Assembly: GCA_020741375.1 (NCBI GenBank)
Contig: DYZF01000067.1
Coordinates: forward strand, 1 to 20,546
Direction of reading: 5' to 3'
From: Tessaracoccus flavescens
GTDB taxonomy: Bacteria; Actinomycetota; Actinomycetes; Propionibacteriales; Propionibacteriaceae
Length of the DNA stretch: 20,546 nucleotides
Under the pieces are notes generated by a model, which ran no database searches, had not been told where the DNA came from, and saw nothing but the letters and a program-made list of their open reading frames with translations. Below are positions 14,608 to 20,546 of the stretch, in pieces (positions within the stretch are counted from its first letter, which is position 1; each line of letters begins with the position of its first letter). A program made the position numbers and the translations under genes.

Positions 14608-14944
14608 TTCCCTCCTCGCCTCGGCGCTGGGGTTGGCGCTGACGGGGGAGGAGCTCCCGCTGACCGACCCTGATGCCCTGAACGACGAGCTCACGGCGGC
14701 TGGGTACCCGGCCGATCGACTGCAGGAGATCCGGCGCACCGCCCAGGCGGAGCAGTCCGTGTGGCCGTTCAGGGTGCCCGTTGAGACCTTGCGGGCCATC
14801 GGGTTCGCTCGTTTCGACGCCGCGCTGGCTGACGCTCGCCGGTCACTGGGCCTCGACGGTCTCGTGCCGGCGACCCCGGCGCAGCGGCCGCTGAACCGCG
14901 ACGAGCAACGGCTGGCCGCGGACCGTCCGCCTCACTGGGGCTAG
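14600..14944 (+). CDS. Hypothetical protein, 114 residues
   Basis: I do not recognise this protein. It starts at GTG 14600, overlapping the UGPase stop by 8 nt, the same type of coupling seen elsewhere in the window. It is soluble, rich in Ala, Leu and Asp/Glu, with no cysteine, signal peptide or membrane helix. Two Leu/Ala-rich segments (SLLASALGLALTG near the start; ETLRAIGFARFDAALADARR in the middle) could form helices. It ends in a basic, polar tail (LNRDEQRLAADRPPHWG). Coupling and good third-position GC support a real gene, possibly co-expressed with the UGPase. A spurious frame cannot be excluded. Nothing else is evident between 14945 and the terminator at 15061. Confidence 0.55.
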   Translation: MTDSLLASALGLALTGEELPLTDPDALNDELTAAGYPADRLQEIRRTAQAEQSVWPFRVPVETLRAIGFARFDAALADARRSLGLDGLVPATPAQRPLNRDEQRLAADRPPHWG

Positions 14945-15060
14945 AGCTCCGCTCCTGCCAGACCGGTTTGTTCGTGGGCGTGCTGACGATGGGGCCTTCT
15001 CGTGACACTCTCGAACCCAAAGCCCAAGTGACTGCGCATGGAACGCCCGGCACACGAAAA

Positions 15061-15090
15061 ATGGGGCGTCACCCGAAGGTGACGCCCCAT
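15061..15090 (-). terminator. Rho-independent terminator of mscL
   Basis: ATGGGGCGTCACC (15061-15073) pairs perfectly with 15078-15090 around a 4-nt loop. On the minus strand the stem is followed by a T run (CCCCATTTTTCG), fitting termination of mscL about 26 nt after its stop. It may also stop + transcripts from the UGPase side, but the T tract there is short. Confidence 0.85.
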
Positions 15091-15101
15091 CGTTTCTGGA
15101 G

Positions 15102-15115
15102 TCTAGGTACCTAGA
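15102..15115. repeat. 14-bp perfect palindrome TCTAGGTACCTAGA
   Basis: This palindrome abuts the mscL stop codon and precedes the terminator stem. It contains two CTAG tetramers, which are rare in many bacterial genomes. Its function is unknown; it could be a protein binding site or chance. Confidence 0.6.
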
Positions 15116-15481
15116 TCAGAGAGCGCGGCCCTTGAGGGCGTCGCGGATCTCCTCGAGGAGCTCCTCAGACTTGGTCATGGCCGGAGCCTCTTCCTCAGCC
15201 TTGGCGAAGCGCTCCTTGGCCTTGGTGTAGGGGAGGACGACGCCGAAGTAGACGACGGCCGCGACGATGATGAACGCAACGAGCGCGGTCAGGAAGGCGC
15301 CAACCGACACGCCGGCCGGCTTGTAGTTGGAGAAGTCGGGGGTGCCGCCGAGCTTGCCCAGAAGGTCCATGAACATAGCGGTGAACGACTCAACGACGGT
15401 GGCGAAGGCGCCGCCGATGACGAAAGCAACGGCAAGCTCAACGAGGTTGCCGCGCATGAGGAATTCCTTGAAGCCCTTCAT
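15116..15481 (-). CDS. mscL: Large-conductance mechanosensitive channel
   Basis: A 121-residue inner-membrane channel that opens under membrane tension to release solutes during hypo-osmotic shock. It starts MKGFKEFLMRGNLVELAVAF, matching the MscL amphipathic N-helix and pore-lining TM1. TM2 is FLTALVAFIIVAAVVYFGVV, followed by the charged cytoplasmic helix (EELLEEIRDAL). ATG 15481 is chosen over an upstream GTG at 15508 because the family starts at this point; the extra residues MRNTERLNP are not conserved. The ribosome site is weak. A strong -10 lies about 115 nt upstream, giving a long leader. The gene is monocistronic, with its own terminator at 15061-15090. Confidence 0.96.
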   Translation of the reverse strand: MKGFKEFLMRGNLVELAVAFVIGGAFATVVESFTAMFMDLLGKLGGTPDFSNYKPAGVSVGAFLTALVAFIIVAAVVYFGVVLPYTKAKERFAKAEEEAPAMTKSEELLEEIRDALKGRAL

Positions 15482-15595
15482 AGGATTCAGTCTTTCTGTG
15501 TTCCGCACTAAGGCGGGAGGTCATGTCCCCAGCGTGCGGTTGCGCAGCGGGGTGACGCGCCATTCAGAGGTGGCGCCGACAAGATGTCGTTGAAG

Positions 15596-15624
15596 ATTAT
15601 AACGATCTAAGACCTGAAGACCAA
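15596..15624 (-). promoter_or_regulatory. mscL promoter
   Basis: On the minus strand, a perfect TATAAT (15596-15601) lies 17 bp downstream of TTGGTC (15619-15624). Predicted transcription start is near 15589, leaving a leader of about 108 nt. In that leader CCGCAC and GTGCGG (15503-15508 with 15534-15539) can pair, closing a 25-nt loop. Confidence 0.65.
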
Positions 15625-15665
15625 ACTCCCGCTCCATCAATCGTACACCCGCGCCAAAACGAATC

Positions 15666-16283
15666 TCAGACGGTGCCCAGAATCACCGTGAGTTGCCCAC
15701 TTTGGCCGAGGCTCGCCACCACGGCCGCTTCGCCGGCCGGGACGTTGACGAGCACCAACTGCGATTGGCGCGTTGTGCTCAGTTCCAACGCGGAGCCCGA
15801 CGCGGCCTGCGTCGGCAAGGTGGCCACCCGAGCGTCGGAGGTCAGCACCTCGGCGGTTTCGGCCATCGTCACCACCAAGGTGACCGCCGTGCCGGGAAGG
15901 AGGAGCCCGCGCAGGCGCTCGTCTGAAACCGTGATGGGGACGACGGCGCGGCCAGGTTCAGCTGCCTGTTCGCCTGCGATCAGCCCGGGCTGCAGGATGG
16001 TGCCTGCCGCGACCCCGGCCGCCAGCGCTCGGCCGGTGACGGAATGACCGAGTGAAGCCTCCGGCGCGAGATCAGGCGGGATGGCGCGAACCTCGAGGTC
16101 TGAATCGGTGAGGACGTGGCCGGCAGGAAGGGCTGTTCGGGCCATGGTGACGTCCACCGTCGGCCCCGACGGCGCGGACAGCACTTCAACGATCAGCACG
16201 ACGGCGAGGGCTGCCAGCACTCCGCCCACGACGCGGCGGTGCCACGACACGAAGCCGGCAATGCGTTCAAGGATTCGCTGCAT
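15666..16283 (-). CDS. SAF-domain membrane-anchored protein (CpaB/RcpC-like)
   Basis: A 205-residue protein with a short basic N-terminus (RIAGFVSWHRR), one membrane helix at about 18-36 (VVGGVLAALAVVLIVEVL) and an extracytoplasmic part. Residues about 43-105 look like an SAF domain: VTMARTALPAGHVLTDSDLE, then GRALAAGVAAGTILQPGLI. SAF domains of this layout occur in CpaB/RcpC pilus-assembly proteins and related cell-surface proteins. No pilus genes are nearby, so a pilus role is unsupported. It follows the FmdB gene by 64 nt, and mycobacteria have SAF-type proteins in the comparable region near mscL as far as I recall. Likely the last gene of the cyclo-ligase transcript. Confidence 0.8.
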   Translation of the reverse strand: MQRILERIAGFVSWHRRVVGGVLAALAVVLIVEVLSAPSGPTVDVTMARTALPAGHVLTDSDLEVRAIPPDLAPEASLGHSVTGRALAAGVAAGTILQPGLIAGEQAAEPGRAVVPITVSDERLRGLLLPGTAVTLVVTMAETAEVLTSDARVATLPTQAASGSALELSTTRQSQLVLVNVPAGEAAVVASLGQSGQLTVILGTV

Positions 16284-16309
16284 GGTTACGTATTCGCAAC
16301 CAGATACCC

Positions 16310-16327
16310 GTGGATTTCGTTATCCAC
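16310..16327. terminator. Weak hairpin between FmdB and SAF genes
   Basis: GTGGAT and ATCCAC (16310-16315 and 16322-16327) form a 6-bp stem with a TTCGTT loop, 21 nt after the FmdB stop. No T tract follows on the minus strand. It may be an attenuator or processing site rather than a full terminator. Confidence 0.35.
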
Positions 16328-16347
16328 AGGAGCGGGGAGGGCCAGGC

Positions 16348-16650
16348 TCAGGCCGACTTCTTCTCCGCCGACGGCGCGGGCTTGGATTCAGCCTTGGGCT
16401 CGGACTTGGTCTCGCTCTTGGCCTCAGGCTTGCCCTCGGACTTGGTCGATGAAGCCGAGCTGGCCGACTTCGACTTGCGCGAATCGGTGGCGTAGAAGCC
16501 GGATCCCTTGAACACCACGCCGACGGCGCTGAACACCTTGCGCAGTTCACCCTCGCACTCCGGGCAGACCGTCAGTGCGTCGTCGGTGAACTTCTGCACG
16601 ACCTCAAGGTCGGTTCCGCACTCGGTGCAGCGGTACTGGTAGGTGGGCAT
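16348..16650 (-). CDS. FmdB-family zinc ribbon protein with disordered Ser/Lys/Glu tail (Ruc-like)
   Basis: A 100-residue cytoplasmic protein. The first 50 residues are an FmdB zinc ribbon, MPTYQYRCTECG, with C8, C11, C29 and C32 as two CxxC pairs. Residues 57-100 are low complexity and predicted disordered (SKSASSASSTKSEGK, then KSE/PEAK-type repeats). The layout matches Mycobacterium tuberculosis Rv0991c (Ruc), a zinc-ribbon protein with a disordered tail shown to be a redox-regulated chaperone, which also lies beside the cyclo-ligase gene. On that basis it may hold unfolded proteins under oxidative stress. An AGAGGA ribosome site lies upstream of ATG 16650. It is 40 nt after the cyclo-ligase gene, probably co-transcribed. 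Confidence 0.88.
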   Translation of the reverse strand: MPTYQYRCTECGTDLEVVQKFTDDALTVCPECEGELRKVFSAVGVVFKGSGFYATDSRKSKSASSASSTKSEGKPEAKSETKSEPKAESKPAPSAEKKSA

Positions 16651-16690
16651 CGGCGATCCTCTGGTTTCAAGACGACCGCCCCATGGTAGT

Positions 16691-17266
16691 TCAATCGTTA
16701 AAAAGGACAGAACCCGCTTCCGTGACGTAGCCGTCGATGATCAGATCGTGCGATTCCATCGGGATCGTGTCGTACACCTCTGCCTCGCGGGTGAGGGCGA
16801 TCACGGGGGCATCCGCCCGACGGTGTTCCAGCGCTCGGTCGTACCAGCCGCCGCCGGTGCCGAGTCGGCTCCGGTCGCGGCCCACCGCCAAGCATGAGAT
16901 CACGATCAGATCCGCTGTTGCCAAGCCCTCGGCTCCGAGCCGTGGGGTGGTGGGCTCCGGAATGTCTCCCCAGGACGGTGTGGTGTGCGCCCAGCCGTCG
17001 AAGCGTGCCCAATCGGGGTGCCGGCGCAACACGGGGAGCAGCAGCGGCCACCCGGCGTCGTGGAGTGCGTCGATCGCGGCCGTGGTGCTCGGTTCGCCGG
17101 GGCGGGATGCGTAGAGCGCGACGGTGTGCGGCGGGCCCCCGTTGAGCAGGGCCAACAGGTGCTCGGTGCGGCGTCGATCCTCGTCCGCCCAAGCCTCGGG
17201 GGAGACGCTGGCTCGCGCCGTCAACACCGCGCGGCGGAGCGCGTCCTTCTGAGCTTCTAGGGCCAT
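16691..17266 (-). CDS. 5-formyltetrahydrofolate cyclo-ligase
   Basis: A 191-residue cytoplasmic enzyme that converts 5-formyl-THF and ATP to 5,10-methenyl-THF, returning stored folate to one-carbon metabolism. The family signature GTGGGWYDRAL is at 136-146, preceded by DLIVISCLAVGRDRSRL; the N-terminal KDALRRAVLTAR is the usual ATP-site helix, and SRPGEPST fits the phosphate-binding segment. Length is normal. The ATG at 17266 lies only 17 bp from the divergent Glp start, with TACGAT 6 nt upstream and no ribosome site, so the message is probably leaderless. It heads a minus-strand unit with the FmdB and SAF genes. Confidence 0.94.
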   Translation of the reverse strand: MALEAQKDALRRAVLTARASVSPEAWADEDRRRTEHLLALLNGGPPHTVALYASRPGEPSTTAAIDALHDAGWPLLLPVLRRHPDWARFDGWAHTTPSWGDIPEPTTPRLGAEGLATADLIVISCLAVGRDRSRLGTGGGWYDRALEHRRADAPVIALTREAEVYDTIPMESHDLIIDGYVTEAGSVLFND

Positions 17267-17283
17267 TGGCCTATCGTATTGGC
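17267..17283. promoter_or_regulatory. Overlapping divergent -10 boxes, predicted leaderless starts
   Basis: The whole spacer between the cyclo-ligase and Glp start codons is 17 bp. It holds TATCGT on + (17272-17277) and TACGAT on - (17273-17278). Each box ends exactly 6 nt before its start codon, and neither gene has room for a ribosome site. One polymerase bound here would exclude the other. The -35 regions would lie inside the opposite gene and are weak. Confidence 0.55.
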
Positions 17284-18570
17284 ATGGCTTGGTTTGCCCG
17301 TAAGAAGCAGGAGCCCATCGAGGAAGAGGTTGTTGAGGAGCCCACGCTCCCAGATCCTCCGGCGGTGGATGACGCTGGCCTGCGCGGTGTTCACGACCAT
17401 CTTGACTACCTGCTCGGCCTCGTCGAACCGCTCAAGCCGTTCGGCATGTCGCTGCTAGAGGCCTGGGATCAGGTGATGTGCGAAGACATCGATTCGATGA
17501 TCAACGTGCCACCGAACTCCACCGCTCGCGTCGAGGGCTACGCCGTCCGCGCCGCAGATCTCCTGAACGACGACGGCCAGCTGGCCGAGCCGCTCCAGAT
17601 CGTCGACGGCGAGATCGAGCGCCTGCCCGAATCCTCCGCGTACCACGTGGCCGCTGGCGAGGTGCTCCCGCGCGGCGCCAACGCGGTGCTGCCGATCAGC
17701 TTCGCCACCAGCGAGGACGGCCGCGCCACGCTCCTCGACAAGGTTGCCGAAGGCGAGTACGTGCGCGCTGCCGGTGAGCATCTTCGGCTCGGCACGCGCC
17801 TCCTCAGCGAAGGCGATGTGCTCGACGAGCGCGCCATCGGCTTGCTGGCGGGCGCGGGCATCGACAAGGTCCTTGTCCGGCCCCGTCCGCGCGTCGTCAT
17901 CGTCTCGTCGGGGGACCGGCTCGTCGAGCCCGGCGCCGATGTTCAGCTGGGCGACACCACCGACGCCAACTCCTACATGATCGCCGCCGCCGCGAAGGCC
18001 GCGGGTGCACAGGTGTTCCGCGTCGCCGTCCACTCCAACGACCGCGACGAGATCACCCAAGCCATCACGGATCAGCTGATCCGAGCAGATTTCGTCATCT
18101 CCACCACGGGCGGCAAGCGCGAGGATTACGAGGCCGTCAGCGCCGTCATGGGTGAACTCGGTCTCGTCGACAACGCGTCGGTGGCCATGTCGCCCGGCCG
18201 AACGCAGACGTTCGGCCTGATCGGTGAAGATCGGGTGCCCATGATGATGCTGCCCGGCAACCCGATCAGCGCCTACGTCACGTTCTACGCCTTCGCTCTG
18301 CCGATCATCCGTCAGCTGATGGGGCTCAAGCCTGAGCACCGCGCCGTCCGCGCGATCGCCGAAGTGGGGCTGCGATCGGTCAAGGGCCAGATGCACCTGT
18401 TGCGCGGTAACGTGCGTCAAGAGGGCAGCGTCCGCTACGTCACGCAGGTCACCGAGCCGCACGCCCTCGGCGAGCTGGCGAAGACCAACGCGCTGATCCT
18501 CCTGGACGAGAACGTGGAGACCGTTCGGGCCGGCGAGGCCGTCAAGATTTGGGAGTTCGACGAGGACTGA
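17284..18570 (+). CDS. glp: Gephyrin/MoeA-like protein (Glp), candidate divisome protein
   Basis: A 428-residue MoeA-fold protein. The N-terminal 30 residues are an acidic extension (KKQEPIEEEVVEEP) not found in standard MoeA. The MoeA core is clear: GYAVRAAD, IVSSGDRLVEPG, LPGNPISAYVTF (from about 323). However, two active-site motifs are changed: the usual NSAMDGYAV is NSTARVEGYAV (N78-V88, catalytic Asp replaced by E84), and TSGGVSVGD is TTGGKREDYE (274-283). It is followed by a GlpR/SepX-type membrane gene. In corynebacteria Glp, a MoeA homologue, binds FtsZ and membrane receptor GlpR. This context favours a division/polar-growth role over molybdenum insertion into molybdopterin. ATG 17284 is chosen because of the -10 spacing. 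Alternative: a standard MoeA. Confidence 0.85.
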   Translation: MAWFARKKQEPIEEEVVEEPTLPDPPAVDDAGLRGVHDHLDYLLGLVEPLKPFGMSLLEAWDQVMCEDIDSMINVPPNSTARVEGYAVRAADLLNDDGQLAEPLQIVDGEIERLPESSAYHVAAGEVLPRGANAVLPISFATSEDGRATLLDKVAEGEYVRAAGEHLRLGTRLLSEGDVLDERAIGLLAGAGIDKVLVRPRPRVVIVSSGDRLVEPGADVQLGDTTDANSYMIAAAAKAAGAQVFRVAVHSNDRDEITQAITDQLIRADFVISTTGGKREDYEAVSAVMGELGLVDNASVAMSPGRTQTFGLIGEDRVPMMMLPGNPISAYVTFYAFALPIIRQLMGLKPEHRAVRAIAEVGLRSVKGQMHLLRGNVRQEGSVRYVTQVTEPHALGELAKTNALILLDENVETVRAGEAVKIWEFDED

Positions 18571-18573
18571 GCG

Positions 18574-18593
18574 GCTGGCCACACCGGCCTAGC
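18574..18593 (+). terminator. Weak hairpin after glp
   Basis: GCTGGCC (18574-18580) pairs with GGCC-T-AGC (18586-18593) with one bulged T. No T tract follows, so termination is uncertain; the next gene appears to have its own promoter. Confidence 0.3.
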
Positions 18594-18655
18594 AGAAACC
18601 TCTGACATTTCTTGGACGCGCCGATCCGGACCAAGCAAATTACAGCCATGTTGTT

Positions 18656-18661
18656 TACGGT
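18656..18661 (+). promoter_or_regulatory. -10 box of glpR, predicted leaderless
   Basis: TACGGT ends 6 nt before GTG 18668, the same spacing seen at three other starts nearby. No ribosome site is visible. A clear -35 is lacking. Confidence 0.45.
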
Positions 18662-18667
18662 TGGGGC

Positions 18668-19432
18668 GTGCTCGCAGGAATCCTCATCGCCATCGTTGTC
18701 GTCGCTGGCCTTGCGTTTGCCCTGCCCTGGGTGAACGCGCAGCGGTCCACTGATCTCGAACCAGATCACGACATCACCGAACGGTTCTCAGACTCCGTGC
18801 GCATCCTTCGCCGCGACGTCGTCGAGTACCACGGTGAGGATGATCTCCTGTCGGTGTCGACGCCGCTCACCCGTCGCGCCCAACTCAACGAACTTCGCCT
18901 GATCGCGCGTCAGGCCGCGGGGCGCCGTCGCAACTTCGTGATCGCGCTGCTTGGCATCGGGGTCGTGCTCGGCGTGCTGGCGGGCTTCTCGATCGTCCCG
19001 TGGTGGCCGCTGGTCATCCCCGGCGGCCTCATCGTCGCCTTCTTCGTCGTGGCGCGCCTCACGGTGGTGGGCATGCACCGCAGCCTCGACGCCCGCGCCG
19101 CCGCCATCAAGGCCGGCTTCGACGAGGACGAAGACACCACCATCATCGATCTCACCGACCGCGAAGAGACCGAGAACGTCGAGATCTCCATCGATCTCAC
19201 CGCGACGACGTCCACCATCGGCACCCTGTGGGATCCGATCCCGGTCACTCCCGCTACGTACGTCTCGCAGCCCCTGCTGCCGCGCACGGTCCGCACGATC
19301 GACCTGTCGGCCCCGATCGCGGCGTCCACCCCGTTGATTCCGACGGCGGACCACCCGGCCGAGGTTGTGGTGGAGGAGGAGTCGCTGCGCGATTCCCACG
19401 CGCCGTTCCGCCCGCGCGCCGTCGGGGAGTAG
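18668..19432 (+). CDS. glpR: GlpR/SepX-type divisome membrane protein
   Basis: A 254-residue membrane protein. Residues 2-21 form a membrane helix ending ALPWV, followed by the conserved-looking stretch TERFSDSVRILRR (37-49), a cytoplasmic segment, then two further helices (about 90-110 and 112-134). The C-terminal 120 residues are acidic then Thr/Pro-rich (DEDEDTTIIDLTDREE) and end PFRPRAVGE. The N-terminal helix plus FSDSxRxLRR motif matches actinobacterial SepX/GlpR proteins, which recruit Glp to the membrane and support septation. It lies 97 bp after glp. In mycobacteria I recall rimJ between moeA1 and the Rv0996 homologue; here no gene intervenes. The GTG start fits a leaderless message. 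The receptor role is inferred from family and position. Confidence 0.8.
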   Translation: MLAGILIAIVVVAGLAFALPWVNAQRSTDLEPDHDITERFSDSVRILRRDVVEYHGEDDLLSVSTPLTRRAQLNELRLIARQAAGRRRNFVIALLGIGVVLGVLAGFSIVPWWPLVIPGGLIVAFFVVARLTVVGMHRSLDARAAAIKAGFDEDEDTTIIDLTDREETENVEISIDLTATTSTIGTLWDPIPVTPATYVSQPLLPRTVRTIDLSAPIAASTPLIPTADHPAEVVVEEESLRDSHAPFRPRAVGE

Positions 19433-19482
19433 TCGCGGCGGCAGTTCGTCCGCCGCCCCGGATGATTCGCAAGGGGATCGCC

Positions 19483-19511
19483 TTGATCTAAGAATCGAAC
19501 ATGTGTACCAT
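19483..19511 (+). promoter_or_regulatory. Promoter of the DUF222/HNH gene, leaderless
   Basis: TTGATC (19483-19488), a 17-bp spacer and TACCAT (19506-19511) form a sigma-70-type promoter. The -10 ends 6 nt before ATG 19518, so transcription should start at or next to the start codon. Confidence 0.65.
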
Positions 19512-19517
19512 TAAAGC

Positions 19518-20546
19518 ATGGATCGGGGATCAGAGACGTGGGTAGAACTCACGCACAGCGCTGGCATCGTCGCCGGACAGCTGGCCCAACTACATGCCGC
19601 CTTGGTGGTGCAGGCCGCACAGATGATCGAGCAGAAGTCGTGGGCGGGCGACGGCATCAGGTCTCCCGAGCATTGGCTACAGGTCTACACCGGCTTGGCG
19701 CCGGCGCAGGCCAATGCGATCGTGCGAGTGGCCAAGAGGTCGTCGGAGCTCCGCGCCACGGTGGAGTGGATGCAGGCCGGGCGGATTTCATTGGACCAAG
19801 CCGATGCGATCTGCTCCCGGATCCCTGCAGAGGTGGAGCTCGAGGTGCTTGAGGTGGCCGAATACCTGTCGGTGGCTCAGCTGCGGCGAGTGCTCGCACG
19901 CTATTCGTTCGATCCCACGGGGGTCGCCCTGCCCCATGAGCCCGAGCCCCGTCGCCCCCAACTGGGTTCGTTGTCCATGTACTCCGCCGACGGTCGGTTC
20001 CGCCTCAACGTCGAGACGGACGCCGTCGTCGGCGCCGTGATCGAGGCCGCAATCCGCGAGGCAAAGGACGCCCTCTTCACTGCTGGTCACGCAGAGGCCA
20101 CGCTGGTGGACGGACTGGTGGAGGTCGCCAACCGGTCGCTGTCGGCCGTTGCGCCGCAACCGCGGTCATCGCGCTACCGCATTCTCGTCCACCTCGATAC
20201 CGCTGGCAACGGCTGGCTAGGGCGCCGTGGTGCCTTGCCGAAGCACATTGCCGAGCGCTACACGTGCGACGGCGTCGTCGTTCCGGTGTGGGAGACCGAA
20301 GGCGTTCCAGTGTCGGTGGGTCGTTCGCAGCGCATCATCCCGGAGCGGACGCGGCGCCTCGTCGAGGATCGCGACAAGGGCTGCAGATTCCCGGGGTGTG
20401 CCGTCGTGGGCTACCTAGAGAACCATCACATTGTTCACTGGAGCCAGGGCGGTGGGACGGATCTCGATTCGGTGGTCTCGCTCTGTTCGTTCCATCACGA
20501 CGCCCACCACAGGGGAGAGTTCTCGATCGAAGGATCGCCGGCCACG
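19518..20546 (+). CDS. DUF222/13E12-type protein with HNH endonuclease domain, 3' truncated by window end
   Basis: An open frame of 343 codons runs off the window. The N-terminal 220 residues are helical and fit the DUF222 (13E12 repeat) domain: AQMIEQKSWAGDGIRSPEHW, LAPAQANAIVRVAKR, and the AGRISLDQADAI segment. The C-terminus has an HNH motif with a zinc-type layout: DRDKGCRFPGC, LENHHIVHWSQGGGTDLD, then LCSFHHDAHHRGEF, giving two Cys pairs and the catalytic His residues. Such genes are often multicopy in actinobacteria and may be linked to mobile DNA, but their substrate is unknown. ATG 19518 is supported by the promoter directly upstream. Codon use appears somewhat less GC-biased than neighbours (for example TTG, ATT, CAA). 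Confidence 0.9.
   Translation, partial: MDRGSETWVELTHSAGIVAGQLAQLHAALVVQAAQMIEQKSWAGDGIRSPEHWLQVYTGLAPAQANAIVRVAKRSSELRATVEWMQAGRISLDQADAICSRIPAEVELEVLEVAEYLSVAQLRRVLARYSFDPTGVALPHEPEPRRPQLGSLSMYSADGRFRLNVETDAVVGAVIEAAIREAKDALFTAGHAEATLVDGLVEVANRSLSAVAPQPRSSRYRILVHLDTAGNGWLGRRGALPKHIAERYTCDGVVVPVWETEGVPVSVGRSQRIIPERTRRLVEDRDKGCRFPGCAVVGYLENHHIVHWSQGGGTDLDSVVSLCSFHHDAHHRGEFSIEGSPAT

Noticed and set aside
15482..15590. Known riboswitch (for example c-di-AMP type) in the mscL leader
   Set aside because: The long leader and a stem are present, but I could not match conserved core motifs of any riboswitch class.
16320..16328. Exact DnaA-box consensus TTATCCACA
   Set aside because: It is isolated; no further boxes, AT-rich unwinding region or dnaA/dnaN genes are nearby. 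It forms part of a small hairpin, so an origin is not supported.
1..20546. CRISPR arrays, insertion sequences, integrase or attachment sites
   Set aside because: No direct-repeat arrays, transposase motifs or terminal inverted repeats with target duplications were found. The tRNA-Arg gene has no nearby integrase or second copy of its 3' end in the window.

Overview
The window is high-GC DNA with actinobacterial gene content: many ATGA or 8-nt start/stop overlaps, GTG starts, a eukaryotic-type UDP-glucose pyrophosphorylase, a Glp/GlpR (SepX) division gene pair, and a DUF222/HNH gene. The mix of PFOR, a membrane-fused NirK and this housekeeping block fits a facultatively anaerobic member of the Propionibacteriaceae. 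That placement is inference from gene content; no rRNA or marker phylogeny is available here.

Region 1 (1-1985) is the scar of a fatty-acid/CoA catabolic operon. The end of an acyl-CoA synthetase is fused to a TetR regulator that has lost its N-terminus. The next frame joins the first residues of a short-chain dehydrogenase to the tail of a CoA-transferase beta subunit. Only the last gene, a thiolase, is intact with all catalytic residues. A 79-bp imperfect inverted repeat follows it.

Region 2 (2207-8432) is a tightly coupled three-gene operon. It encodes a GltD/dihydropyrimidine-dehydrogenase-like flavin/Fe-S NAD(P)H oxidoreductase with a C-terminal ferredoxin domain, a full-length pyruvate:ferredoxin oxidoreductase, and a dihydroorotate-dehydrogenase-like protein that lacks the usual catalytic base motif. 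Together they look like an electron-transfer module that couples pyruvate oxidation to NAD(P)H. A 17-bp stem terminator separates it from a convergent tRNA-Arg(CCU).

Region 3 (8695-13135) is a nitrite/NO operon of four overlapping genes: a DUF2249 protein with a Cys-rich start, a hemerythrin-like protein, an NnrS-like polytopic membrane protein, and an 868-residue copper nitrite reductase. The reductase carries an N-terminal multi-TM domain and an extra cupredoxin domain, and all copper ligands are visible. A palindrome with FNR/CRP-family geometry lies directly upstream. No NO reductase is present in the window.

Region 4 (13231-19432) is a housekeeping block resembling the mycobacterial mscL-moeA1 neighbourhood: UGPase, a small unknown gene, mscL, a SAF-domain (CpaB-like) protein, an FmdB zinc-ribbon protein resembling Ruc, 5-formyl-THF cyclo-ligase, a gephyrin/MoeA-like protein (Glp) and its candidate membrane receptor GlpR/SepX. 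The cyclo-ligase and Glp genes diverge from a 17-bp spacer in which overlapping -10 boxes on the two strands each lie exactly 6 nt from the start codon, suggesting leaderless mRNAs. The same spacing recurs for GlpR and for the terminal gene.

Region 5 (19518-end) is a DUF222/HNH endonuclease gene cut by the window edge. No CRISPR array, insertion sequence or rRNA was seen.
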